Source: Aestuariibaculum sp. M13 (GTDB lineage Bacteria > Bacteroidota > Bacteroidia > Flavobacteriales > Flavobacteriaceae). From it: 64,000 bases of DNA. Both the position numbers and the translations under genes were made by a program. Under the pieces are notes generated by a model. It did no database searches and had not been told where the DNA came from. It saw only the letters and a list, made by a program, of their open reading frames with translations. Within the stretch, counting starts at the first letter, position 1. Every line of letters begins with the position of its first letter. Shown here piece after piece: positions 39,022-48,118 of this stretch. Location: contig NZ_JANIAC010000005.1 in assembly GCF_024723255.1 (NCBI RefSeq), positions 248,001 to 312,000 of the forward strand, read 5' to 3'.

Positions 39022-40404
39022 ATGCAAAAAGTATCTATAATTCTTGTTTTACTTATCCTTGCCTCGTGTAAAACAAAGTCTAATTTAGAATATGGGATCA
39101 TAAAAGGCCATATTACTAATGGGGAAGACATTGAAAAAATATACTTAACTAATAATGACCGCGATTTTAAGTATGAAATCAATTTGTCAGAAGATGGTAG
39201 TTTTCGCGATTCTCTTACCATAGAACCTGGGATGTATTCTATGTCTATCGGATCCAGAAAATCTGCGCAAATTGTTTTTTCAAAAGGAGATGATTTAACC
39301 ATAATAATGGATGCAAATTATTTTAAGGATTCCTTGAAATTTGAAGGACAGGGATCTAATGAAAATAAATTGTTGCAGACCATAAATAAAAAAATAATCG
39401 ACTGGGATCAGAAACAATCTGAAGCATACAGTTTAGGTGAAGGCGATTATAAAAATTTACTATCAGAAAGACAAAAGGAGTTAACAGCTTTGCTATATGG
39501 AAATCAGGAGTTAAATCCGTTATTTGTAGATTTTATGAAGCGCCATATAGATTATTGGAAATTTTATGGTTTAACCTATTACCAAGTGTATCACAGGTAT
39601 TATACAAAGAATCCAGAGTTTACTATTTCGAGTGATTTTTTAGATGAAGCAAGAGCATTGGATTTTAATAGGGAAGTAGATTATAAGGCTAGTGAATACT
39701 ACTATAGGTTGGTTATGAGCGAACAAATAAAAAGAGCTGATACTATTGGAAAATCAGGCGTATCTAATAAAACTCTGGCCAGACTTAAGGCTTCAGCTGG
39801 TTTTCAGTCCGACTATATTAAAAATGATCTGTTATTACAAACCATAATGGGAGGCTTAGGTTTCGATAATGAATTTACATCAAGCTATGATGCTTACATG
39901 CAATTATCGACAAACCCAGACCATATAAACAAAGTTTCAGAACGGTATAACGAAGTAAAATCATTAGAAAAAGGTAATCTATCTCCTAAGTTTGTGAATT
40001 ATGAAAACTATAACGGCGGTGTATCATCCCTTGATGATTTTAAAGGAAAATATGTGTATATAGATGTATGGGCAACATGGTGTGGGCCTTGCAAAGCTGA
40101 AATTCCATTTTTACAGGACGTAGAAAACAAATATCATGAAAACGATAAAATAGCGTTTGTGAGTATATCTGTTGATAAAGAAAAAGATTATGAGAAATGG
40201 AAAGCTATGATAGAAGAAAAGGAAATGAGTGGCTATCAGTTAATTGCTGACAATAATTTTAGGTCAGACTTTATAGAAGCTTACCAGGTTAGGGGTATAC
40301 CTCAATTTATTTTAATAGATCCTCAAGGTAATATTGTTAATCGAAATGCGCCGCGTCCTTCATCTCCCGCATTAATTGAGTTATTTGACGATTTACATAT
40401 TTAA
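39022..40404 (+). CDS. TlpA-family thioredoxin-like lipoprotein 2
   Basis: A 460-residue lipoprotein (lipobox LASC, cysteine near residue 16). The thioredoxin domain starts near 325 with FKGKYVYIDVWATWCGPC, redox motif near 353-357, and continues to the cis-proline segment RGIPQFILIDPQGN. The N-terminal domain contains the segment THITN-like strands followed by a helical region that includes RHIDYWKFYGLTYYQVY near 175, shared in outline with the next two proteins. It begins 20 bp after gene 1. Gene order and similar domains show that copies 2-4 arose by tandem duplication. Confidence 0.88.
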   Translation: MQKVSIILVLLILASCKTKSNLEYGIIKGHITNGEDIEKIYLTNNDRDFKYEINLSEDGSFRDSLTIEPGMYSMSIGSRKSAQIVFSKGDDLTIIMDANYFKDSLKFEGQGSNENKLLQTINKKIIDWDQKQSEAYSLGEGDYKNLLSERQKELTALLYGNQELNPLFVDFMKRHIDYWKFYGLTYYQVYHRYYTKNPEFTISSDFLDEARALDFNREVDYKASEYYYRLVMSEQIKRADTIGKSGVSNKTLARLKASAGFQSDYIKNDLLLQTIMGGLGFDNEFTSSYDAYMQLSTNPDHINKVSERYNEVKSLEKGNLSPKFVNYENYNGGVSSLDDFKGKYVYIDVWATWCGPCKAEIPFLQDVENKYHENDKIAFVSISVDKEKDYEKWKAMIEEKEMSGYQLIADNNFRSDFIEAYQVRGIPQFILIDPQGNIVNRNAPRPSSPALIELFDDLHI

Positions 40405-40416
40405 AGAGAATTAATT

Positions 40417-41844
40417 ATGAATAAATTTAATTTAGGAATTTTATCATTGTTATTCATGGCATGTGTTAATCCTGTTGAAGAAACCTCGGAATATACAGTG
40501 TTAAAGTTTAATATAACTGGTTTTGAAGAAACTAATAATGATTTATATTTTTCTTCTTCATCAGCCGATTTATCTATAGATAAACCATTTAAAAAAATTT
40601 ATAAAGCAAATAATAATGAACCAATAGTTGATACATTAAATCTGGAAAATGGTGTGTATTTTGTTGGAGATGGTAATAATTTTATAACCCTTGATATAAT
40701 TAATGGTAGTAATCTTTCGGTGTCTTATAATATTCAGGATTTTAAAAGTACTTTAGAAATTACTGGAGAAGGGTCAGGACAAAGTAATTACCGTTTTCAA
40801 AAAAATCTTAAGAAAGAGAAAGAGTTTTACAAGGAAATGTATAAGCTAAATGAACGAGATTTTCTTGATTTGCAACGTAATGTAAAAAGTGACCTATTAA
40901 ATTTTATTCAAAGTTTTGAAGGTGTTTCTGAAGACTATAAGGCTAAAGAAATCAGAAATTTACATTTTGAATATTTAACCTATTTGTCTAGATACCAATC
41001 ATCTCATGCATATTACACGAAAGATGAAAGTTTTAAGGTTTCTGAAGGTTTTTATAAAGATTTTGAAGACTTAAAGTACGATAATGTTCAAGATTTTATT
41101 TTTTCAAGAGCTTACCAAGGATTAGTTTTTGATCATTACAAGGAAGTAAGTCTAGAATATTTAGATAGAAATCCAGAAATGGATAAAGATTTAGCTCTTT
41201 TACTGGCCTTAAATACCATTTCAGAAGACACCATTAAATATCCATTATTTTATAGGGTGGGTGTTCCTTTTGATACAGAATTCACACAGGAATTAACGCC
41301 TTTATACGAAGCTTTGGTAAACGCTTATTCTCAAAGGTTTAAATATTTGGAGATTGAAGAGGTAACACAGGATACTCAATTGGCCAAAGGAATGCCTTCA
41401 GCTAAATTTGTCAATTTTGAAAATTTAGGAGGCGGAACCACTTCTCTTGAGGATTTAAAGGGAAGTTACGTTTACATCGATGTCTGGGCGACTTGGTGTG
41501 CACCTTGCAAAGACCAAATACCCTTTTTAAAGAAAGCTGAAGAGATATTTCATGATAAGAATATTCAATTTGTAAGTATATCGGTAGATCAATCTAAGGA
41601 TTATGAAAAACTAAAGAGGGTAGTGAATGATTTAAAATTAAAAGGTATCCAGCTTTATGCTAACGGTGAATGGAAAGACAATGATTTTATGAAGGCATAT
41701 CGAATTAGTAGTATACCGAGGTTTATATTAATAGGACCAGATGGTAAAATTGTAGATGCAGATGCACCAAGACCATCTACAAGAGACTTTTTTGATTTGC
41801 TTGAGCAGTTAGAAACTTTAAAAACAAAGGGGGTAATCCTGTAG
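40417..41844 (+). CDS. TlpA-family thioredoxin-like lipoprotein 3 (CAPC active site)
   Basis: A 475-residue lipoprotein (lipobox FMAC, cysteine near 16) of the same design as its neighbours. The thioredoxin motif is WCAPC near residues 360-364, with alanine in place of the glycine found in the other three; this may shift the redox potential. The preceding KGSYVYIDVWATW and following RISSIPRFILIGPDGK confirm an intact fold. The helical middle contains YLTYLSRYQSSHAYYTKDESFKVSEGF in pieces matching copy 4. It starts 12 bp after gene 2 and ends 13 bp before gene 4. Confidence 0.88.
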   Translation: MNKFNLGILSLLFMACVNPVEETSEYTVLKFNITGFEETNNDLYFSSSSADLSIDKPFKKIYKANNNEPIVDTLNLENGVYFVGDGNNFITLDIINGSNLSVSYNIQDFKSTLEITGEGSGQSNYRFQKNLKKEKEFYKEMYKLNERDFLDLQRNVKSDLLNFIQSFEGVSEDYKAKEIRNLHFEYLTYLSRYQSSHAYYTKDESFKVSEGFYKDFEDLKYDNVQDFIFSRAYQGLVFDHYKEVSLEYLDRNPEMDKDLALLLALNTISEDTIKYPLFYRVGVPFDTEFTQELTPLYEALVNAYSQRFKYLEIEEVTQDTQLAKGMPSAKFVNFENLGGGTTSLEDLKGSYVYIDVWATWCAPCKDQIPFLKKAEEIFHDKNIQFVSISVDQSKDYEKLKRVVNDLKLKGIQLYANGEWKDNDFMKAYRISSIPRFILIGPDGKIVDADAPRPSTRDFFDLLEQLETLKTKGVIL

Positions 41845-41857
41845 AAAATATTTAGAT

Positions 41858-43237
41858 ATGATAGGAAGAGTTTTAATCACGCTGGTAATAATGACTGGTT
41901 TATTTTCCTGTAAAGCTGAAAAAGAAAATGATTATATCATTTTGCGAGGAAAGGTTTTAAATCCACAGGCTGATGATTTAAAATTGATGAGTTTGGTTTA
42001 TTCAAATAGTAAATACATTCCAATTAATGAAGATGGAACATTCATCGATACATTACAAGTAGAGGCTGATAATGTTATGCTGTATTACGGAAGTAAGCTA
42101 ACATACATGTATTTGCAAGCAGGAGATAATATTGAATTAAATTTTGATAACAATAACTATGATGAAACCATAAAGTTTTCAGGAACAGGTGCTGCTTACA
42201 ATAATTATTTATTAGAGAAGCAAAAGGTTTCAAAAGACATTTTAAAAGAAGTAGGCAACGTTTATTTACTTCCTGAAAATGAATTTAAAAAGAAACAACA
42301 AGAGATAGTATCAGCTTCTTTTAGGCTTTTAGAAACTACTCAAGGATTGCCAAGTGAATACATTGATAAAGAGAGGAGAAATATTAGATACAGTTATTTA
42401 AGTCGATTAAATGAGTATGAGGGTTCTCACGCCTATTATAGTAAGACTCCGGATTTTAAGGTGTCTGAAGGATTTTTAAAAGAATTTGATGAATTAGATT
42501 ATAATAATGCTGAAGATTACTTTTTTTCTAGTAATTACGGTAGGTTAGTCGGTAATTATTGTACAAAATTAGCAAAAGAGTTTTCAGATTCTATTGAAAT
42601 GGATCAAGACGTTGCTTACTTAAAGGCAGTCAATACTCTGTCCAATCAAACCATTAAAAATATCATGTGTTACAAAAGTGCTAAATACGGTATAACTTAT
42701 ACATCCGATTTAGAGGGATATTATGACGAGTATTTAAAAGGCAGTACAGATGAGGTTAATAACAAAGAAATAGAAGAAAGTTATCTGGCTTTACGAGCAG
42801 TAGCTAAGGGGCAACCATCACCAAAGTTTGAAGATTATGAAAATTTTGATGGTACAACAACATCTTTAGATGATTTAAAAGGGAAATATGTTTATATAGA
42901 TGTCTGGGCTACCTGGTGTGGACCATGTAAAGCCGAGATTCCTTATTTAAAAGAAGTAGAAAAGCAATATCACGATAAGAATATAGAGTTTGTAAGCATC
43001 TCGGTAGACACTCCGGATAATCGCGATAAATGGAAAGCCATGGTTGAAGAGAAGGAGTTGGGAGGTATTCAGTTATTAGCAGACAATGCCTTTGACTCGA
43101 AGTTTGTTCAGGGTTATCTTATAAAAGGGATTCCTCGTTTTATACTATTGGATCCGCAAGGCAATATTGTAACAGCAAATGCCCCAAGACCTTCTAATGA
43201 GAAATTGGTGTCGTTATTTGAAGAGTTGAAGTTATAA
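41858..43237 (+). CDS. TlpA-family thioredoxin-like lipoprotein 4
   Basis: A 459-residue lipoprotein (lipobox LFSC, cysteine near residue 18). Its thioredoxin domain has WCGPC near residue 353 and the cis-proline segment KGIPRFILLDPQGN near 427. The middle region shares SHAYYSKTPDFKVSEGF and the RLNEYEGSH stretch with copy 3, so these two are the closest pair. It ends the long ECF-driven operon: a strong palindromic terminator follows 78 bp downstream. All four proteins would face the periplasm or cell surface. Confidence 0.88.
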   Translation: MIGRVLITLVIMTGLFSCKAEKENDYIILRGKVLNPQADDLKLMSLVYSNSKYIPINEDGTFIDTLQVEADNVMLYYGSKLTYMYLQAGDNIELNFDNNNYDETIKFSGTGAAYNNYLLEKQKVSKDILKEVGNVYLLPENEFKKKQQEIVSASFRLLETTQGLPSEYIDKERRNIRYSYLSRLNEYEGSHAYYSKTPDFKVSEGFLKEFDELDYNNAEDYFFSSNYGRLVGNYCTKLAKEFSDSIEMDQDVAYLKAVNTLSNQTIKNIMCYKSAKYGITYTSDLEGYYDEYLKGSTDEVNNKEIEESYLALRAVAKGQPSPKFEDYENFDGTTTSLDDLKGKYVYIDVWATWCGPCKAEIPYLKEVEKQYHDKNIEFVSISVDTPDNRDKWKAMVEEKELGGIQLLADNAFDSKFVQGYLIKGIPRFILLDPQGNIVTANAPRPSNEKLVSLFEELKL

Positions 43238-43315
43238 GTATTGAGTTTATATCTTAATTTTTTTGGTTGAGAATTCATATTTGAGTTAGTTCCCCTTAAG
43301 TAAATGTGAATTGTG

Positions 43316-43339
43316 AAGGGCTGCATCTGCAGCCCTTTT
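43316..43339 (+). terminator. Terminator at the end of the SusCD-TlpA operon
   Basis: AAGGGCTGCA and TGCAGCCCTT are perfect 10-bp arms separated by TC, followed by a short T run (CCCTTTTGTGGTTTTTT). It marks the end of the fecR-susCD-tlpA transcript. Confidence 0.88.
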
Positions 43340-43435
43340 GTGGTTTTTTATTAAAATGATTTAAAACTTGCGGAAAAAAACTGTAACTTTTTTCGTGTTT
43401 ATGAGTCCTATAAGCATCAATCAAAAAAATCAATC

Positions 43436-43774
43436 ATGAGACAAGATAATCAACTTTTAGTTATAATGCACTTAAGTCAGTTAGTCACTTTAGTATTAGG
43501 CTTTGGCAGTCTGCTGGTGCCTTTAGTAATTTGGTTAACCCAAAAAGATAAAGTGTACCAAATGGATGAGCATGGGAAAAATATTGTAAACTTTCAATTG
43601 AGTTTAATTGTTTACTGTTTATTATGTATTCCGTTAATGTTGCTTTGTGGTATAGGTATTATTGGTTTTATTATTATCGGTATCATATCGCTTATTTTTC
43701 CCATTATTAATGCTATTAAAGCCAGTAACGGTGAAGTTGCAAAATACCCGTTATCTCTTAATTTTATTAGTTAG
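43436..43774 (+). CDS. DUF4870 (Tic20-like) small membrane protein
   Basis: A 112-residue integral membrane protein with three to four hydrophobic helices. The features LLVIMHLSQLVTLVLGFGSLLVPLVIWL, interrupted by a short loop with KDKVYQMDEHGKNIVNFQLS, and the terminal KASNGEVAKYPLSLNFIS are typical of DUF4870, a family related in topology to Tic20. No function is established. It is monocistronic, bounded by the operon terminator upstream and a shared terminator with convergent dnaN downstream. Confidence 0.85.
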   Translation: MRQDNQLLVIMHLSQLVTLVLGFGSLLVPLVIWLTQKDKVYQMDEHGKNIVNFQLSLIVYCLLCIPLMLLCGIGIIGFIIIGIISLIFPIINAIKASNGEVAKYPLSLNFIS

Positions 43775-43793
43775 TTTAGTTAGTTGAGGTAAT

Positions 43794-43824
43794 AAAAAAA
43801 CGCGCACCATTGGTGAGCGTTTTT
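43794..43824. terminator. Bidirectional terminator between the DUF4870 gene and dnaN
   Basis: AAACGCGCACC and GGTGAGCGTTT pair over 11 positions with one G-A mismatch around ATT. T residues follow on the plus strand and an A run precedes it (T-tract on the minus strand), so it serves both convergent genes. Confidence 0.82.
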
Positions 43825-43847
43825 CTTTATGTATAAAATTAAAAATC

Positions 43848-44966
43848 TTAGCTATTCAGCATTACCGGCATAACAAGCATGGTAATTTGCTCGCCTTCAT
43901 CTAAACCATCAATAGGAGTTAAAATACCCGCACGGTTTGGCATGCTCATCTCTAACTGTACATCGTCTGAATTTAAGTTGTTCAGCATCTCTGTTAAGAA
44001 ACGCGAGTTGAAACCAATTTGCATATCGTCTCCCTGGTAATCACATGTTAAACGTTCTTCAGCTTTGTTACTGTAGTCGATGTCTTCCGCAGAAATATTT
44101 AATTCGGCTCCTGCTATTTTTAAACGAATCTGGTGTGTTGTTTTGTTCGAGAAAATACTAACACGACGTACAGAGTTCGAGAACTGAGTTCTGTCTATCA
44201 CTAATTTGTTAGGGTTTTCTTTAGGAATTACCGCTTCGTAGTTAGGGTATTTCCCGTCGATTAAACGACAAATTAAAGTTGAGTTTTCAAAGATGAATTT
44301 CGCGTTAGAATCGTTGTATTCAATGGTTACATCTTCTTCGCTACCAGCCAGAATACCTTTTAAAAGATTTAATGGTTTTTTAGGCATGATGAATTCAGCA
44401 ACCTGACTTGCTTTAATATCTTCGCGCGTATATTTTACTAATTTATGGGCATCGGTAGCCACAAAGGTTAAACCTTCGGTAGAGAACTGGAAAAATACTC
44501 CGCTCATTACCGGACGTAAATCGTCGTTACCGGCAGCAAAAATGGTTTTACTAATTGCCGTAGCTAAAACATCACCTAAAACAACTGTTTTACTAGGGTC
44601 TTCTAAAGTTACTGCCTTAGGGAATTCTTTTCCGCTGGCATAAGCTAAAGCATATTTTCCGTGGTTAGAGCTAATTTCAACGGTGTTGTTATCTTCAATA
44701 ACAAAAGTTAAAGGCTGCTCAGGGAAGGTTTTAAGCGTATCAAGTAATAAACGTGCTGGAATAGCAACACTACCTTCACTGTTGCTCTCAACTTCAAGCG
44801 TAGAGGACATGGTGGTTTCTAAATCACTTGCAGAGACGGTTAATTTAGATTGGTCTAATTCAAATAAAAAGTTATCTAAAATAGGTAAGGTGTTAGAGCT
44901 ATTAATAACCCCGCCTAAAACTTGTAATTGTTTTAATAAATAAGTACTCGATACTATAAATTTCAT
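43848..44966 (-). CDS. dnaN: DNA polymerase III beta subunit (sliding clamp)
   Basis: The ring-shaped processivity clamp of the replicative polymerase. The 372-residue protein has the three clamp domains of the expected length, with the start MKFIVSSTYLLKQLQVLGGVI, the middle FAAGNDDLRPVMSGVFF near 150 and the C-terminal ITMLVMPVMLNS, which forms the peptide-binding pocket edge. It is transcribed away from gldG with a 180-bp gap upstream. As in most Bacteroidota it is not beside dnaA or recF, so it gives no evidence of an origin here. Confidence 0.97.
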   Translation of the reverse strand: MKFIVSSTYLLKQLQVLGGVINSSNTLPILDNFLFELDQSKLTVSASDLETTMSSTLEVESNSEGSVAIPARLLLDTLKTFPEQPLTFVIEDNNTVEISSNHGKYALAYASGKEFPKAVTLEDPSKTVVLGDVLATAISKTIFAAGNDDLRPVMSGVFFQFSTEGLTFVATDAHKLVKYTREDIKASQVAEFIMPKKPLNLLKGILAGSEEDVTIEYNDSNAKFIFENSTLICRLIDGKYPNYEAVIPKENPNKLVIDRTQFSNSVRRVSIFSNKTTHQIRLKIAGAELNISAEDIDYSNKAEERLTCDYQGDDMQIGFNSRFLTEMLNNLNSDDVQLEMSMPNRAGILTPIDGLDEGEQITMLVMPVMLNS

Positions 44967-45109
44967 GTTTTAACTTTATGGTTTTGGTTGATTACATGCT
45001 ACCATTACAAATTAATAACTGTGCTTTAGAACACAGCTGTAACATTATGATGCGTTACATGTAAAAGAACTTAGTTTAAGTCTTGAATTATACTACTTAC
45101 AAATATATT

Positions 45110-45117
45110 CGTTAGCC
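45110..45117 (-). promoter_or_regulatory. Possible -7 box for dnaN
   Basis: TATATTTG on the minus strand matches TAnnTTTG and would give a dnaN leader of about 135 bases. Within that leader CTGTG (45019-45023) and CACAG (45032-45036) form a small hairpin. A CAAA (minus TTTG) at 45132-45135 is too close to be a normal -33 element, so this is tentative. Confidence 0.35.
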
Positions 45118-45146
45118 CTTAATAAAGGAAACAAACTTATTAACAT

Positions 45147-46814
45147 TTAAGCGCCGTATTTTTTCTTTCTTACGTAATTATAAGTAAAACCAAAGATTGC
45201 AAGCAATACAAGTGGTAAGGCAATGTTTATAAGTTGCCATTTGGTTTTTTCGGCGGCTATTTTTTGTTGATTTAAAAAGGCGACATCAATACGTTTAGAA
45301 CGAATGTTTATCAGGCCGCTATCGTCTAAAAGATAATTCACAGCATTCAATAAAAATTCCTTATTGCCATACTGTTGCCCAGTCCAGCGGTCGAAGCCTA
45401 ATTCCTGAGGAGCACCTCTAACCACATCATTTTTAATAACATCACCATCAGCAATAACAATCATTTTTGTGGGAACACTGATGTCTTTTTCTTGTTGTAA
45501 TTTGAAAGGTTTGATACGATTGCTGTAAACCGAAGGAAATTCACCTTCAAGCAACACAGCCAGTGTTTGATTGCCTTTATTGAAAAGCGAAGGGTCCTGT
45601 TCTTTGGTGACTAAATCTAAACTGATTTCTCTTGGTGTGCCTTCTAGTTTGGTTAATGGCGCACTTTCTAAAAGAATGGTTTTAGAAACGTCATTTTTTA
45701 GGGTGTCAATCTGATTCGCAAAATCGAAACGCACAAGGTTTAAATTGTTAACGATTGGATGATTGCTGTTGTTTGATGCTAACGGCGAATACGGCCATCG
45801 TAAATTCTGAAACTGAGAATTACTGCCTTCACCAATGGCTAGGGTGATAGGCGCGGAGTACAATGTACTAGTAATAACCGGGTTAATACGCACACCGTAT
45901 TTAAAGAAAAAATCGGTTAGGTTTAAATCTCTTGTAACAGCAAAGTTGGTTCCTGTATCATTGTATAAGCTATCTTTTTCCATAATCACGGCATCAACCA
46001 TCCAAAGGCTTTTTCCGCCGTTCATGGTATATTGGTCTAACACCAGTTTTTCCTGTTCCGAAAAGGCTTCTGTTGGTTTAGCAGCAATAATTAAATCGAA
46101 GTCATTTAACTCCTTAAGTGATTTTTGAGGATGGTTTGAAACGCTGTCTAAAGTGAAGGGCGCAATAAAATAGTATTCGCCAAGTTTTTTAATGAAATCG
46201 GCAATGTACTTATCTTCTAATTCTTTATTACCTTTTAAAACGGCGATTTTTTGATGTTTTGGTGAAACCAGCTTCTTAAAACCATCGGCGAAAGCATATT
46301 CTAAATGCTGAACGGAATTGGTTACTAATTCCTGCTGTGATGCCCCGATTTTGTTTTTTATAAGTGGAATAATAACGGTTTGCTCATTATAGCTGGCCAA
46401 TGCCCAAGGGAAGATAACAGCCTGAGATGTTTTACCACTTTCCTGAACGCTTAATTGCATAGGCGTTAATCCTCTAGCGGTTAACTGCTGAATGTTTCTT
46501 TCGCGTGTCGATTCGTCTTCTAGCGGATTGATGAAGTTGAAAACAATATTGCTGTTTTCGGCAGCGAATTCTTCAAGCAGTTGCTTGGTCTCATTTTGAA
46601 GCCTTCTAAATTCCGAAGGAAAATCATCACCCTTTAAAAAAACATCAACAATAATAGGCGATTCAACATTGTCTATAATTTGAATTGCAGCTTCGCTTAA
46701 AGTGTATCGGTGGTCTTCGGTTAAATCGAAACGTTTATAAACGTTGCTGCTTACTGCATTTACAAGTATTAAGCCAACAATAAAACCGACGGTATATTTT
46801 ACTTTTTTATTCAA
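45147..46814 (-). CDS. gldG: Gliding-motility ABC transporter auxiliary protein GldG
   Basis: A 555-residue membrane-anchored component of the GldAFG ABC complex needed for gliding in flavobacteria. One transmembrane helix lies near residues 7-23 and another near 530-548 before the basic end RKKKYGA. The large periplasmic region has the ABC-auxiliary features YKRFDLTEDHRYTLSEAAIQI (residues 26-46, split here) and DFDLIIAAKPTEAFSEQE near 225. The start overlaps the upstream small gene by 8 bases, so the two are translationally coupled. No gldA ATPase gene is in the window. Confidence 0.93.
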   Translation of the reverse strand: MNKKVKYTVGFIVGLILVNAVSSNVYKRFDLTEDHRYTLSEAAIQIIDNVESPIIVDVFLKGDDFPSEFRRLQNETKQLLEEFAAENSNIVFNFINPLEDESTRERNIQQLTARGLTPMQLSVQESGKTSQAVIFPWALASYNEQTVIIPLIKNKIGASQQELVTNSVQHLEYAFADGFKKLVSPKHQKIAVLKGNKELEDKYIADFIKKLGEYYFIAPFTLDSVSNHPQKSLKELNDFDLIIAAKPTEAFSEQEKLVLDQYTMNGGKSLWMVDAVIMEKDSLYNDTGTNFAVTRDLNLTDFFFKYGVRINPVITSTLYSAPITLAIGEGSNSQFQNLRWPYSPLASNNSNHPIVNNLNLVRFDFANQIDTLKNDVSKTILLESAPLTKLEGTPREISLDLVTKEQDPSLFNKGNQTLAVLLEGEFPSVYSNRIKPFKLQQEKDISVPTKMIVIADGDVIKNDVVRGAPQELGFDRWTGQQYGNKEFLLNAVNYLLDDSGLINIRSKRIDVAFLNQQKIAAEKTKWQLINIALPLVLLAIFGFTYNYVRKKKYGA

Positions 46815-47292
46815 ACTTTGTTTCTAATTGGTATTGGGTGGTACTAACCACTTTATTGTTTTCAAAAATAAGTTCTAAACACTCCTGATTCATATTAAAA
46901 GCACCAGGTTTAAATCCTAGGTTATAGTTCCATTTTTCAGGAGAATTAGCTTTAATATGATCATCCCAGCCAAACCATTCACTTTTGCCTAAAAGGGATT
47001 CTACTTCTTGTTTGGTTTTTCCTAAAAACAGATGTTTTTCAACTATTTCATTGCTCATTTCGTAGCGTAAGGCTGGTTTGCTTGTCCATGCATTTGAATC
47101 GAAATGTTTTTCATGGTGATAGCTTGAAAATATGTTAATTAGTGGGTAAAACACATAGAAATAAATAACCGGAGTTAAAGCTAAAGCTAATAGTAAACTA
47201 AGCCATTTACGCTTGTCAATGGTGTTAGTAAATAACCAGGTTAAAGCGAATACTATAATTAAAAATATAACGAACAGGGGCGTTAAAATCAT
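46807..47292 (-). CDS. Small membrane protein with BamE/SmpA-like domain, between gldF and gldG
   Basis: A 161-residue protein I cannot name. Two transmembrane helices (about residues 5-20 and 30-55) precede a soluble domain. That domain begins FLGKTKQEVESLLGKSEW (near 89), continues with WNYNLGFKPG and ends CLELIFENNKVVSTTQYQ, the helix-helix-strand pattern and glycine-lysine-T-x-x-E-V motif of BamE/SmpA-like folds. It overlaps gldF by 4 bases (ATGA) and gldG by 8 bases, so it is translated as part of the gliding operon. No cysteine suits a lipobox. The function is unknown. Confidence 0.75.
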   Translation of the reverse strand: MILTPLFVIFLIIVFALTWLFTNTIDKRKWLSLLLALALTPVIYFYVFYPLINIFSSYHHEKHFDSNAWTSKPALRYEMSNEIVEKHLFLGKTKQEVESLLGKSEWFGWDDHIKANSPEKWNYNLGFKPGAFNMNQECLELIFENNKVVSTTQYQLETKFE

Positions 47293-48008
47293 TGTTGTTC
47301 TTTGTTAATAGTTAATTTGGTAAGCATAATAAATAATGCTGTAATACTTAAAAAATAGACAATGTCACGAGTGTCTAAAACACCACGACTCATACTTTTA
47401 TAATGAGAACTCATACCTAATTGATTGATAAAATCACTTGAAGTAAAATCGGCAACACCTTCAAATCCAATATAAAAAACGAAGCATAAAAATACAGCCA
47501 GAATAAAAGCAACAATTTGATTACTTGATAAGGTTGACGTAAATATGCCGATTGCTGTGTATGCTGCAATTAAAAATAGTAATCCAAAATAAGAGCCAAG
47601 CGTACTTCCTACATCTAAATTACCAACTGGATTTCCTAGTTGGTATATTGTATAAACGTATAAAAGTGTAGGTATTAGAGCAATAAGGATTAATACAAAA
47701 GCGCCAAAATATTTCCCTAAAACAATATTAAGATGTGAAACAGGTTTGGTTAGTAAAAGCTCTAAAGTGCCTTGTTTTTTCTCATCCGAAAAACTTCGCA
47801 TCGTCACTGCTGGAATAAGGAAAATTAAAATCCATGGCGCCAATAAAAAGAAGGATGATAAATCGGCAAAGCCATAATCCAGAATGTTAAATTCGCCCTT
47901 AAAAAGCCATAAAAACAAGCTGTTCAGTAATAAAAATATAGCGATAACCAAATAGCCTATTGGTGAGGCAAAAAATGAGTTTATTTCTTTCTTTAAAATG
48001 GCGAGCAT
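47289..48008 (-). CDS. gldF: Gliding-motility ABC transporter permease GldF
   Basis: A 239-residue ABC-2 type permease with six hydrophobic segments. The N-terminal MLAILKKEINSFFASPIGYL, the cytoplasmic loop RSFSDEKKQGTLELLLTKPV near 67 and LGKYFGAFVLI near 97 are diagnostic of the family. It forms the membrane channel of the GldAFG complex. It is first in a three-gene operon with the BamE-like protein and gldG; spacing is by short overlaps throughout. Confidence 0.93.
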   Translation of the reverse strand: MLAILKKEINSFFASPIGYLVIAIFLLLNSLFLWLFKGEFNILDYGFADLSSFFLLAPWILIFLIPAVTMRSFSDEKKQGTLELLLTKPVSHLNIVLGKYFGAFVLILIALIPTLLYVYTIYQLGNPVGNLDVGSTLGSYFGLLFLIAAYTAIGIFTSTLSSNQIVAFILAVFLCFVFYIGFEGVADFTSSDFINQLGMSSHYKSMSRGVLDTRDIVYFLSITALFIMLTKLTINKEQQ

Positions 48009-48118
48009 TTATAATAGTTAAAAGTTAAGTAAAGGTTCTTTTGCAAGGGTAAAATTAACAAGAAAAGTTTCAGAAAGAGATTTACAAATCACCATTTTTA
48101 CAATTCTTATTAACATCT

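Noticed and set aside
39009-39302. Minus-strand frame of 97 codons at the start of the second TlpA gene
   Set aside because: Antisense shadow of a lipoprotein gene; no promoter, domain or conserved segment visible.
43848-44966. dnaN as a marker of the replication origin
   Set aside because: No dnaA, recF, gyrB or DnaA-box cluster is visible around it; the neighbours are gliding genes and a DUF4870 gene.
45019-45036. CTGTG/CACAG hairpin upstream of dnaN as a riboswitch
   Set aside because: Only five base pairs with no additional structure or known motif.
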